Of a stretch of DNA of 64,000 nucleotides, positions 42,950 to 54,536 are shown piece by piece. The stretch spans positions 36,539 to 100,538 of the forward strand of contig MU831851.1 of assembly GCA_029204225.1 (NCBI GenBank). Reading direction: 5' to 3'. Each line of letters opens with the position of its first letter. Within the stretch, counting starts at the first letter, position 1. Under the pieces are notes generated by a model. The model did not search any database and was not told the DNA's origin. It saw only the letters and a list, made by a program, of their open reading frames with translations. Both the position numbers and the translations under genes were made by a program. The stretch comes from Diphasiastrum complanatum (taxonomy: Eukaryota > Streptophyta > Lycopodiopsida > Lycopodiales > Lycopodiaceae).

Positions 42950-45800
42950 TCTTTTTGTCTTTTTGGGCAATACCGATCTAGATGCAGAGGATTCTTGGAG
43001 GAAAAGCTGCTGGTAAGGGACATCAGTAATTCCAAAGGAAATTTCTTGGGTGAGAATGATCTGTAGACTGATGGTTTGTAATTATTGTAATAGCCATAAT
43101 GACGTGAAATCCATTGGTTTTCTCTTTTGGGTATTTTAGACAATTATGAAATATAGATCGATTCCAAATAGTATCTCATTATTTACAAAATATGGAAGCC
43201 CTGAAATCTATTTCTTTATTATGTTAAATCTCTACTTTTATAATTTTTCTTAAATACGAGACAATTGGATTGAAATTTGTATAATTCCTTCCAGTGTAGA
43301 ACTTGGTTTTGAAGGATTATATGAAATTATACTTCCATACATGATTTGTGAATATGGCTCAGAATCTATTGATGTTTCAATTGATTCAATGGACTTTAGA
43401 CTTCTGTTACCCAAATGTTACTCTCTATATGATGGTTCATTATTTAGATGTAATATTTCTATCACTCGAGATAAGATATTTTATGATTTTGAGAAAAAGT
43501 TTGGTGTGTAATAATATTGGATACTAATTACTGACTTTTTTAGATCTTTGATATCTTAGATGTTGTCTCCTAAGAAGTTTTTAATTGAATTTCTTTTAAA
43601 AGGAGGAGAAGAAAAGATAGGAATAATACTTAGAAAAGATGAATCAACCAATTGCATAGATTTTTGAAAAAAAAAATCCAGTATGTGTGCAAAGGTAGAA
43701 CTTCCCAGTTGAAATAGAGGAACTCTCTATATGATTATTTTGAATAATTTGAAACTAAAGTAGTTTTGGAGATATTGAACTGTGAGATATTTATGAACAT
43801 GAGAAGTGGTGGTACAGATTAATTTAAGATTCACTGATTGTTGTCAAGTACCATTTTGTCATGGATTGGATCAGAGGAATTAATGTTAACCTTATGTCCA
43901 AAGATGTCTTTATAAGTTAGCCTAATCTTGGTTTGTACACTAGGATTTGAAGTAGGCTGATTGGTTGGAGGAATTTTATTAATAAGAGTTAGATGGTTGG
44001 AAAACTTGTGATGTGGAACTTTAGAGATTTCTTAGATATGTTATTTACTCATGAGAAATAGAGTTTTTTGTAGTTGAGTTGCAAGATTCTCAGTGAATCC
44101 TATGAGTAACATATAAGGATTATGAATATCTACCAGTTTATAATCTATGTTTATGTATATGAACATAGTTGGATATGTTGATTATGTGCATCTTAATCTT
44201 GTCGATCTATTATGTGTTTCCTGAGTTTATATCATATACTTGACTTAGTCAGAGTGCATAGACATACGAACAAGTAATGTGTGGAACAGTTACTCGTAGG
44301 TTAATGGTTTTTTGTGTGGAAAGAATAATTCGTTAATTTAGTTATGATTTAGAAAAGGATTTAAATGTGGTGTTATACTAGTATAACTGAAATCTGCATC
44401 TAGACATTTAAGATTTTTGAATCATTTGCAATTGAATTGAGTAATTCGATTACTCATGTTTAAAAGTTAATTGGTTGAAGAAGTAGTGTGAAGAGAATTT
44501 ACCAGGAACTGTTTATTTTTATCTATATTGCTTATAAGACACATGACTTGTGAGTCATTAGGATTCATCTGTAGAAGTTGTGTGCATAGAATATAGAAGA
44601 TTCTTGATATTAAATATTTCTTGAAGTCATCGACTGTATCCCAGTGAGCCCATATTGGATGACAGAGTCTAACTAATATCAAGGATAACCACTAAATTCA
44701 GTTGGAATTCAACAAAACTTTGTAATCTCTAGATGTTGTTCTAGGTGATTATATAAATTCATGTTGTTAAAGATGGATGTTATAATGATTTTTGATTAGT
44801 TGGTTGATTGTAGAATTTGGAACTCATAATCTGGTGAAGAATTGGGTTGGAAGAATATTCTTGGGATCCAATGATTTTCCATGTAGAAAAGATTTCAAAA
44901 TAATTCTTATTTTTCCTGAGTGATATGTTGTGCATATACTCCAGTATCTTTCCATGATGAAGTATGGTTTTGGAATCTTGTAAATTACGATTGAAGAATC
45001 ATAAGATTCTAAATATCTATGATCGACAAATCATAAATTGATACTTAAAGGTCATTAAAAGAATATAAGAAAATACGATGATTCTTAAGTTAATGAGCAA
45101 TTCTTGATCAATTGGGAGAGTCGAGGATTTAGATCTATTATTTGAACTCTAAATTTCACTACTCTAGTATATATTTGAGATTATGTAAATCTCACAAGCA
45201 TTTCCATTAAGTAATTTATTTATTTAAGAGGAATTTACTTATTTTAATTCTACTACAGATTGTAGTCAAGGGATGCATGTGTACTATTTTCAACCTAAAT
45301 CTCTTATTAATTAGGAGACAGACAAGTCTATTAAGATTTAATGGTTGTTATTTCCTTGCTTATGTTGCTAGGAATAGAGCACTTAATTCAAGAGAACATC
45401 TGGGGTCCTCAAGACTCAATAAAGTCATTTTTATCTTGATGGATCTCCTAAGAGATTTTGGTAGGATGAATTGTTGTACCTTAGTTTTTTTGAAAAATTC
45501 TAAGTGTATTTGTACCAAGAAGCATTTATGACTATACTTGTTTGGATCTTTAACTTTTGAATATTGATTTCCAATGTAAAGTGACATTTCAATTAGAGAT
45601 TCTTGTAAATTGAGGTTACGTGAAGGTGATGTTACTAGATTGGAGAGAGTCAGGCCCAATAAGAAAATTCATCTCCTAGTGTATTTCGAAAGGTCAATAT
45701 AGTACTTTAGTCCAACGATAGATAATTTGAGAATTATTCCATCTCTGAGTACTTATTTGATATTGAAATCAAACTAAGGATTGATTGTTAGCTTTTTAAC
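42950..45800 (+). other. Decayed Gypsy interior
   Basis: By position this should hold RT, RNase H and integrase. I can read no motif confidently in any plus-strand frame. Confidence 0.35.
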
Positions 45801-45809
45801 TTGATCTTC

Positions 45810-46072
45810 ATGATTGGCCGACTGCTCATCCAGTCTATCATGTAAATTTAGTTTATGTGATGATGATAGTTGGATATATTAAAGATTTTGTCCATTTGGA
45901 TGACTTATCGCTCAATGTACCTTTGGACCCTGAAAGAGTACTCATTGTTCTATCTCTGAGTGCTTGCTTAGGTTGGTTGGGCAGATTGAGGATAATGATT
46001 AATGGAAAAGAGTTAAAAGCATACAAATTAAGTCTTCTCTACTTACTCGTTTTGAGGACATAACTGGTTTAA
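45810..46072 (+). pseudogene. Gypsy pol C-terminus (chromodomain-like)
   Basis: A-H-P-V-Y-H-V-N-L-like sequence (H-P-V-F-H-V-S in the family), then D-L-S-L-N and a segment ending F-E-D-I-T-G-L-R-E-E. This is the typical end of chromovirus-type pol just before the polypurine tract. Frames shift twice. Confidence 0.5.
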
Positions 46073-46086
46073 GAGAGGAAGAATGT
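46073..46086 (+). other. Polypurine tract of the Gypsy element
   Basis: AGAGAGGAAGAA immediately before the LTR start TGTTATGTCC. Confidence 0.75.
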
Positions 46087-46523
46087 TATGTCCATGTCCA
46101 ATATGAGGGATTTGGAATAATTCCTGACATGGATAGCTCGTCACTCAAGTGTATGTGCTTATTAGTTATGCCTTGTCAATCCGGGCTTGGCCAGTAAAGT
46201 AATTAATAATCATATGAGGGCCCGGACCTATAATTGGACATAGGAGCACTTGCATGGTGTCTGACTGCTATAATGCAAGAATAGGAGGTCATTTACTATT
46301 CTAGGCTGATGGGGATTCTAAGAGGAATATTCTCTCCTCATGGGAGAGAATATATAGTAGTGGAAACTCACCCATCTACCTATTGGATTTTCTAATCCTT
46401 GTAACCTAGATCCCCTTCTCTCTTGCATGCCATTTCCTGTTCGTTGGGTGGTTCTGCTCCATAGGTGTCCTTTTGGTTGCATGCAATAGGATCCAACCAG
46501 ATCTTCACTAGGCGATCTTTATA
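46087..46523 (+). repeat. 3' LTR of the Gypsy element (437 bp)
   Basis: It starts TGTTATGTCC and ends GATCTTTATA; the inverted 5' copy ends TTTACA, so the terminal C appears mutated. AGAGAATATATAGTAG near 46343 may hold the TATA box. Confidence 0.85.
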
Positions 46524-46959
46524 AGGATACTCCTCCGTGTGCGAGCAAACCCGAGAGGTCCTCCTCCTTCCTTCACTACCATCTCCTTGCAAGCTCTTCA
46601 AAATGAGTTATGGCTACCACTTGTGGATCGATTAGGTTGTTTTCTCCCTCCACGGCTAGTCCTGGCCTCCTAGCTAATGCCTCGTGATGCTAGGACACCC
46701 AAGATCAGCCTCTGACAACATCAAAATCCATTTTCAATTGAGAGAGAACTTTTTGCTTTGAAAACTCTAGTTGGGAGAAGAAGGGAGATTTCTTGGGCTT
46801 TGCTCAACCTTCTGTTGAGCTTCTTCTTGTAGCTACCACCATCACTAAAGTCACCCTATCTATGGTGTTCTAATGCAATTTACAGCTCTTCTATTAGTGT
46901 CCAATTGCCCGCTAACTACGAAAAAAGTGGAGTCTCAAGACATGAGCTTCCATAAATCT
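46524..46959. other. Unassigned sequence right of the Gypsy LTR
   Basis: No domain seen; pyrimidine-rich leader-like stretches suggest another repeat. Confidence 0.3.
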
Positions 46960-47235
46960 AAAAGTTAAGAAAGAATGTTAATTAGAAATATAGTTCCAAA
47001 CTTGTCACATTTCCAAAACCTTTTGATAATTGTAAATTAGGTCAATTTAGGTATTAATATGAGCAATTTAGAATATTAATATATGTCAGTAGCCAACAAG
47101 GACTATCACCAGCATTGTAGAAGTCGTAATCTTCATGACAAATGCAAGATTACGCAGTTTACATTAATTCTTGCTTTGCCCAAAAACTGCTCTTGCAACT
47201 CAATATTTTTTGGTTTTAAATGGAACTTGGGTACG
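46960..47235. repeat. Dispersed repeat, arm 2 (inverted copy of 26773-27050)
   Basis: Its reverse complement matches the arm 1 block, with small indels. Confidence 0.8.
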
Positions 47236-49005
47236 CAAAACCAATAAAGAATAGAACTGCCATTTTTTCAATTTTTGGAAGTATAGAAAACAACTCTGTT
47301 GGCCTTGTTTTCTAGAATTAACAAGCCATTGAGATTTTAACACGAGTTGGTTTTAGCACATTTTTGTGTGCATGCACACAAAAGTGTGCATAAACCCTTC
47401 ATCACTGGACGAGACATAACATGCCATGAAATGATACCCAGCAACTATAGTTATCTGGTTCAAATAACACCATTGGATGAAGTGGGATCGATTGAAGACC
47501 TGTCTAGAAATTGTTTTTTTTTTTAAATTTAACCAATTTTCACAAAGAAAGTCTTGAAAAATGGTCGACCATGATTGAACACATCCTTGCAAACCCGATG
47601 AAACAAAGGAAACCATAACATTGTCACCAATACTTCCAATATAGTAGAAGTTATATTCCAAATCTTCTAGCCGATTGTCTACATTAATGGAGTGAATGCT
47701 TCCATCAAAGGTAGGACTAAGCTATTTAGACAATCGCTGGTTGTAACAATAAGGATTCCGTTGAGTAGTGACCTTCCACCATTCATTGATATGTTTTATT
47801 GATAAGTGCTTCAGAGCAAGTGCATGAATTAGTGGCATCAATGGATTTGGACAAATTTGGTTGAAGCACATGTCTGATAGGCATTTAAAGAAAATACACA
47901 TAATAGTCCAAACATTTTATATACTTGAATTTTGTCTTCTGAACCCATGCCAAGAATTGCTGATTAATTGTTGTACAGAACCAGTTTGTTTGAGATATTC
48001 AAATGATTTCACATAAAATCTGGTAATACTATCAATGCAAGCAATTCTGAATTGACTCCAAAGCTTTCTGATTGGATGTTCTTAAGTATCCCACCATGCT
48101 CAAACTTGTCCTTGAAAGAACAATTAAACGAATAGATTTTATCCTCTTCAAAATAATGGCAATAACAAAAACAAGCTTCTAATTTAGTCAACCATGAATC
48201 ATCAATGCTGATTCAACTTGTTTGTCTATCAAATGAAAGGCTGTAACGTACAATTTCAGATTGTATTTCATCAATAGATGGAAGTCGAATGTTTTTACTA
48301 TAACGATAATCCATCATTAATGACTAATGAAGACTTGAGGACTATGAATTCACCGACTAGAATTTATTCAGAATGGTATTTCACAGGCTGGTAAAATGCT
48401 CTTCTCCATCCACTTAAATATTCGGAGTCCTCGAGGAATGAAATGATTGCGAATGGAGAGTGAAATGAAGTAGCAGTTATAGAGCTTCTTGAAAAAAAAT
48501 AAATTGAAAAGAATATTGTAAAAAATAATAATTACAAAATTTCAATAAATTCTTCATCTTAGGCTCGTCGTTCTGATCACTTTTTGTTTTTACTCAACTA
48601 AAATCCGAGCTTAAATAAAAAAGTTATGGGCGTTAAGAGAATGATAAGGAAAGTAATTAGTTGAAACTTAGAAAAGGGGGTCCTTATAAATTTTTTTTAC
48701 AAATTGGAGTGGATAACACTTTGACATCCATGAAACATTTCAGTGTTTGGGAGACATTAATAGGAACCATAAAAAATTACAATATTAATGACAAAACTTT
48801 ATTTTAAACAGCTATCTGTATGGTGCATTTGGGTGCTCGTGGAAGATTGTGGGAACTGTAAATTTCTTTTCGAAAAAACTTAGGAAATTCATATTCTGGC
48901 ACGGAAGAGGGGAGAGGGAAGAAAAATTTCACAAAATATTCCCTGATGAAATATCCAAAGAATATTCCTTGGAGGGCGGCATGGTGTAGCGCAGAATCTC
49001 TCTGG
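47236..49005. other. Unassigned sequence with a 22-bp palindrome
   Basis: No gene recognised. TTTTGTGTGCATGCACACAAAA (47362-47383) is a perfect palindrome, described here by its halves TTTTGTGTGCA and TGCACACAAAA. The minus strand 47353-48191 has two frames that I cannot identify. Confidence 0.4.
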
Positions 49006-49011
49006 CCGCGT

Positions 49012-49060
<49 letters not shown>
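49006..49060. repeat. (GC)n-(GA)n compound tract
   Basis: About nine alternating CG steps run directly into about 18 AG units. A second (AG)n tract lies at 49135-49165. Confidence 0.95.
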
Positions 49061-49064
<4 letters not shown>

Positions 49065-49131
49065 GAGGGGGTGGGGTTTACAAGTGTCACGAGTGAGGGG
49101 ATAGGTAGGGTACGACCAGGAAGCGCGGAGG

Positions 49132-49134
<3 letters not shown>

Positions 49135-49165
<31 letters not shown>
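49135..49165. repeat. (GA)n microsatellite
   Basis: About 15 uninterrupted GA units. Confidence 0.97.
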
Positions 49166-49168
<3 letters not shown>

Positions 49169-49477
49169 GTGCCGTAATGCCAAGTTTTCAATTTTTTTTT
49201 ATGTTTTTGATGCGCCTCCAGAGATGGAATTTGATTGCATCATGTGAAATTTGCTGATATTTTCAGAATTCTGATTCTTCAGTAAACACATCATCGATTC
49301 TCTGCAAAATGTAGGAAAGAAAAAAATTTCAGACAGGTCATTACGCAGCTCAAGGGTAGGGCCAGACCTGCACGGAAGACCCGAGGGGCACATGCCTTCC
49401 CCCCCACTAACTGCAGGGAGGGAGGGCGTCGGAGTAGAGAGAGAGGGAGAGGTCCGGGTATTTGTGCAAACATGTGC

Positions 49478-49567
49478 GAGTTTGAAAGGTGTCTGGGAAG
49501 AGAGGAGAAATAGGTAGTTTATTTGCAAGTTTGAGAGGTGTCTGGGAAGAGGAGGAGAAATAGGTAG
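49478..49567. repeat. Tandem duplication of about 40 bp
   Basis: GTTTGAAAGGTGTCTGGGAA with AGAGGAGAAATAGGTAG (49478-49517) is repeated with two changes at 49527-49567. Confidence 0.92.
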
Positions 49568-50352
49568 AGAGGCTAGGTTGCCTTAGGCATGCAAGTTTAT
49601 GTTGACCGGCGAGTTTGAACAGTCAAATTTTTTATATCTTAGAAACTTTCAAAACGCAAGGCTGAAAAAAGTTTACTGAAGAACGAAATTTCAAAGTTGA
49701 AGAAATGAAGTGCTTCTCTCTCACTTGGAAAAATCCAAAAGAAAATTTTCAGAATTCTGGCAAATCCGACCCACCTCCACTAATTTGATCATGACTTCCT
49801 CAATGTTGATCCAAGTAACAAAAGCTTAGTAGCTCTAAAAAGCTAACAACGAGATCTATCAGTCTATAGGATTAGATCAATGATTGAAGGTGATTTGGTA
49901 GGTCAAACTAGCAACAGAACATGGCTGAAATTTCTTAAAGAAGAGAATTAGCAAAACTAGAGCTAGAAAACAAGATTTGTCATAACTTTTTGAATACTAA
50001 TCCAAATGACCTACCATATGGATCAGATCAAGAAAAGAAACTTAGATAAAAACTCAATAGAATTTGAAAAATTCACACAAAGTGAAAGGCGAACTCTAAT
50101 CACCTATTTGGACAACGTTTGGGAAAATTGCAATAACTTTTGCATCTCTTATCCAAATTGCTTGCAAATTGGTGCAAATGAAAGCTGAAACAAAGCTCTA
50201 GCTATATATGGAATCAAAAAATAAAGACCTAATTGAATTCTCAAAATTTGTCTAAATAGAATTGTAAATTTAAAATTTAGAAAGTAGCATAAAAAAAGCT
50301 ACCAAAATAATAAACTCATCAAATCTAGGATCATCATGAATCATGGATCTAT
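49568..50352. other. Leader-like non-coding sequence of a minus-strand element
   Basis: No coding motif; it lies inside the degenerate PBS at 50353, as an element leader would. Confidence 0.35.
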
Positions 50353-50364
50353 GCTCCAATACCA
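50353..50364 (-). other. Degenerate primer-binding site
   Basis: The minus strand reads TGGTATTGGAGC, two mismatches from the initiator tRNA-Met complement. Confidence 0.55.
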
Positions 50365-50464
50365 AGAAATTTTGTGTGCCAAATCTAAGCTAATAGCAAT
50401 TACAATGGAAGTAAAGCTAAGAGCAAAAAAATTACAAAACATTCAAGATAGCATATCCATAGAG

Positions 50465-51016
50465 AGCTAGAAATACAAGGATCTCCATAGAATCTCAATC
50501 GAAATGAAAGGAAGAGTACAAATCAATGGAAATGGAGCATGGATTCATGTAGGTAAGGACATGAGACCTAGCAATTAAGATCCCCATAGCTCACATTCAC
50601 AAGGAGGAAACAAGAAGCTCTCACTTGCAAATGAGCCAAAAGATCCACAAATTGATGTCTCTTGCCTAGCTATAGACAATGCTCTTACTTAACTAAACAT
50701 AACTATCTTGAGGGCTAGTTAGCCCTTGTTAAGTGTTATTTAAACTACATTGGGCCCTTATTGGCCTATTATCCTCATTAGCTACTTTGGAGGTCCTAAA
50801 GAGGGAACTATCTTGTTCTTAAGGCTAATAGCTCCTTTTGGGCCTACAAAGCTTACATTAGATATTATCTTGCATGTATAAGCATGGATGTACTAAGTAT
50901 ATGACAGTCCCACTACCGAATCAATGCGCATTTGCACAAAGCAAAAGTGAGACACTGGAGGAGGCGCGCGTTGAACCGATATCCTAAAAAATGTAAGAAT
51001 AAGCATATATGTAGTA
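50465..51016. repeat. Dispersed repeat, copy 2 (partner 11479-12025)
   Basis: Same orientation as copy 1. With the PBS-like site to its left, it is likely most of an LTR beginning near 50373. Confidence 0.85.
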
Positions 51017-52394
51017 TTAAGTGTGAAGTACGATTAGGTTTAGGGCTTAAGTAGGAAGTGTCTACTCAACCTTTGGGAGTAGCAAAGTTCTTGCTTAGGC
51101 CATTGTTTGTTGTATCAAGTCTTTGGATCGAATCTGAGTCTTCACACTTTTCACATTACTGATCTTTGGTTTTTGGATGATCACACACTTCAAAAACGTT
51201 TGCAAATTGGAGGCGGCATAGCCGCTGTGCCGAAGTGGAGAATCTAGAATATTTCATCTGAAAATTAGACTAATCCCAATAGTTTTCATCTTATTTGTAC
51301 TAATATCGGTTCAACGTGCAAAAGCCCAAAAAGATCCCGAGAGGTTGTAGATCTGCGTGCCAAATTTATATTGCCAGTTGTCCGTACATATTGAATTAGC
51401 ACACAAACAGCCAAGTCAAGGACTAGGAGTCGTACCTATGCGCGATGAACCGATATCCAGACGTGAAATGCAAACATAACCTGAAGGTAAAGTTTTTTTA
51501 TGGTCTTGTTTGTACAATCACAAGAGAAATCAGAACATGCTCATAGGAATTTCACTCAAGAAGATTGCCATGAACAAGGAGCTTCACAATTGTCAAGAAC
51601 TCGTGGAAGATCTTTTTTATTCACTCAAGAGGAATTGACAATACAATCAAAAGCTCCCTCACAAGAGAGGGGGGTCCTTAAATAAGTAAGAGCGCTGCCC
51701 ATGTGGAGCCTATAAAGTGTATGCTGAAGCCAACCGTGATGTCAGAAATAAAAAATAATGACCTGCAATTTTTGGCTTACCATGCACCGCTCTTTCGCCA
51801 AATTGAAAGCCAAACTAGCGTCGCTTTTCGAAATACTTCTCGTCACCGCAATTCCACCAATTTAGAAATTACAAGTGAAAAAAGCCCTTCCACTAGAGGT
51901 CACCATGAAAAGGTGCGTCAGTCTAAATTATTTAAGGGGTCTACACTTATTTACATTGCCTAGGAAACATTACTAGCTCCTACATGGTCGTTCCTTCTCT
52001 GGAATACACCATGTAGGCTCACATAGAAAATTATTGTCATCCTAGCTAGTAATCCTCGGCTCTCATGCTCGGCTCTCAGCTTCCTCTGCTCTCCTAAGAC
52101 CTCCTCGGTCATGGGTGAGAGATACTTAGTGTCTTCAGCTTGGCTCAGCATCTGGAGATTCTCTGGAATCCGCTAACATTATCTACCCCTAATATGTTGC
52201 AGGACCAACTGCTACACAGGTGATGTCGTTCCGTTAGGTACTTGAAAAAGCGTGGATCTTCGTTCGCTTCCATAAAACCAGGTGCTTATTATCCGCAAAA
52301 CTGTTTCGCAAAATTGAAGATTTCTCAATGGCCGCTATCTTCCAGCCCTCTTGAGAACCTCTTGCGAGTCCTGCTTGCCTTGTCATCTCGCTGT
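51017..52394. other. Unassigned, GC-richer sequence
   Basis: No gene recognised. GAACCGATATCC near 51447 repeats a motif at the end of the dispersed repeat (11981 and about 50972). The minus strand just left of 52395 may be the tail of the coding remnant. Confidence 0.35.
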
Positions 52395-53074
52395 CTATTT
52401 TTGCTCGCTCATTTTTTTCCCCAGGTTTTCGAATACTTGGAAGCGGAACTTACTTATGTAGTTTAGTGGCCCCAGGTACGCCCATATCTTTTCGATGAAG
52501 CCCATCTCCTACCAGTCTTCTATCATGGTGACGTATCGTGATGACATGAAGGCCGCTCTGTAGTATAGTCGGGCCATCATCTCATGGTCTTCCTCTGATT
52601 GGAGGACTACATTGGGATTGATCCTGATCGGATCCAAACCATGATCCCAAAAACATTCTTGCTGCATTAGAAAGGCCATTGATATGCAATATTCGACGCT
52701 TTCCTGCTCGCATAGATCGGCACTGGTCTTGTATTTGTGCCCGAAGTCCAGCAACTATAGCCTTAGGTCATCCAGGGAGATTTTTTCTAAAATTCCTGGA
52801 ATCACTGGCCTGTTCACCAATTCAACCCATGGCTTTTCTTTCGGCCATGGATTTTTTCGTTTGAGCGGCATGTAGAATGGGTCAATTCGTTTCCATGTCG
52901 GTGCCCTTAGGTATTCTTGCAGCCGCCTGCTATCTTTTAAGACCTTGCTCCGCCATTCAGTTTGCTGATCTCAGCCCTGGTGGAGTATTGGCTTTGATCT
53001 ATCTCCTCTCTGCCTCCCCTCATGTTAGAAGAATATTTTCTTTCAAATTTCTCTGACTCTTTGGTATTGGCCAT
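52395..53074 (-). pseudogene. Unrecognised coding remnant of about 225 codons
   Basis: The ATG at 53074 opens MANTKESEKFERKY. After a one-base shift near 52965 the frame runs E-W-R-S-K-V-L-K-D-S-R-R-L-Q-E-Y to a TAG at 52395. Only two internal TAGs interrupt it (after L-D-D-L-R-L and after I-E-D-W). The peptide is compositionally protein-like: a Trp/Pro-rich segment (W-K-R-I-D-P-F-Y-M-P-L), G-H-K-Y, then C-F-W-D-H-G-L-D-P and Y-Y-R-A-A-F-M-S-S-R-Y. No transmembrane segment is seen. I do not recognise the family; a retroelement Gag or a dead host gene are both possible. A 337-bp repeat starts eight bases upstream of the ATG. Confidence 0.6.
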
Positions 53075-53081
53075 TAGCTAC

Positions 53082-53418
53082 GAGGGCAATACCAACATAT
53101 AAATCAATTTTCCATCTATAATTAACCATAAACCATAACCCTAACAATATTAACGATGGAATGAATGCATTGAGGAGGCAAAGAGGGCTAACTGGATTCA
53201 AGATCGAGTTGTCTATGCCGATTGGGTATTTTTCCTAGAAATGATGACACCAAAGAGATCGATGGTGTGCAGGTCGTTGATGTTCTTGAACCTCATGGTT
53301 CACCACATTGATCAAGAGAGAAAAGTGTGTCTGCTACTTCAAACTCAAGAACTCTAAAAGGTTGCATGAGGCTCATTTGGATTTAAACAAGTGTCAACAT
53401 GTAACCACTTTGAAGTGT
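53082..53418. repeat. Direct repeat, copy 1 (partner 63384-63721)
   Basis: The block from CGAGGGCAATACCAACATAT to TAACCACTTTGAAGTGT matches 63384-63721 at roughly 85% by eye, in the same orientation. Confidence 0.88.
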
Positions 53419-53747
53419 CGAGTTTGAAGTAGTAGCATCATTTTCTCTCTTCGATGCCACAAACCGTCAGACTCAAGGACTACTAAGGGCTTACACACCA
53501 TGATCCTCTTTAATGTCTTCATATAAGAGACACCCCCTCATTACGTATGAGTCACTTGTTGGGCCAGTGAGCCTCTTATTGATGTCTACTCCTCAATGCG
53601 GTTTAATTGGATCATCATTGTTGTTTGAACTTGAAATGGTCATGAACGGATAATATATGTATTGGTATTGATGTTGTAGCTATGAGTCGGTATACATAAA
53701 AGTTTTGGCATCCGTTTCACAATACTCAGAGTCTATATTTTTAGCTC

Positions 53748-53885
<138 letters not shown>

Positions 53886-53908
53886 ATAATGATTTTTTTT
53901 AGCTATTT

Positions 53909-54527
53909 TTGAGACTCTCATTGGTTGTCTGCAGTATTTATCCCTCTTATTTTGTTACACCCATTATAGAGAGTGGATACCCTAGCCAGAAGTCAGGCCA
54001 TAGTCACGGGTCATCTCACCTTTCCTCTATGAGTGAGACTAAACTCATTAGCTACCATGATCAGTTTTCTTCCTCACAACTAGACAAGGTCTTAGAGCTA
54101 CTGCGGGTTCAACACGAGGCTTGTAGCTCCAGTAGATTAGTTGAATACACATTATTGACCGAGGAGATTTAGTCAACTCCTCGTGTAGACCGGTCACATG
54201 TATCCCCTTCCCGTGAGGGTCACTCCGAGGGTCACACCCCCATCCATGGTGCTACTACCAATGCTTCGTCCCGAAACTCTCGGGAGAGGAGGAGGAGCCT
54301 CCTCGGTGTCTCCTGTTGTGGAGGATGTGGCGATGACCCTGATATCTATGATGTGGTCATGAGTCCTACACATTCACGTAGCACATCTCGTCATGGGGAG
54401 TTCCTACTTTGAGAGACACTAACCCAGGAGGTAGCACATACGGCACACGATACTGCAACTCTTGCATCTGTCACACCTCAGATTTCCCAACATGTCCAAT
54501 TTCACCCCTCAAATTTTTCCTCCCTCT
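53909..54527 (+). pseudogene. Unrecognised Ser/His/Arg-rich coding remnant
   Basis: One frame from the ATG at 53909 stays coding-like for about 206 codons with only two internal stops and a terminal TAG near 54525. It includes S-H-G-S-S-H-L-S-S-M-S-E-T and R-N-S-R-E-R-R-R-S-L-L. It is GC-richer than its surroundings. It resembles the low-complexity N-terminal region of Gypsy Gag proteins in composition only. It abuts the Copia gag at 54537. Confidence 0.4.
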
Positions 54528-54536
54528 AGACCCACT

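Larger units (their letters stand above)
40599..46523 (+). mobile_element. Ty3/gypsy element with internal inversion
   Basis: The 3' LTR (46087-46523) follows a polypurine tract and a chromodomain-like pol end. Its first 180 bases recur in plus orientation at 40599-40775. The remaining 250 bases recur in minus orientation at 41717-41967, joined to a minus-strand PBS (41704-41715). The two pieces sum to about 428 bp against 437 bp for the intact LTR. The simplest account is a plus-strand element in which the segment from mid-5'-LTR through PBS and leader (about 40776-41967) was inverted. Pol is heavily decayed. No target-site duplication was found. Confidence 0.65.
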
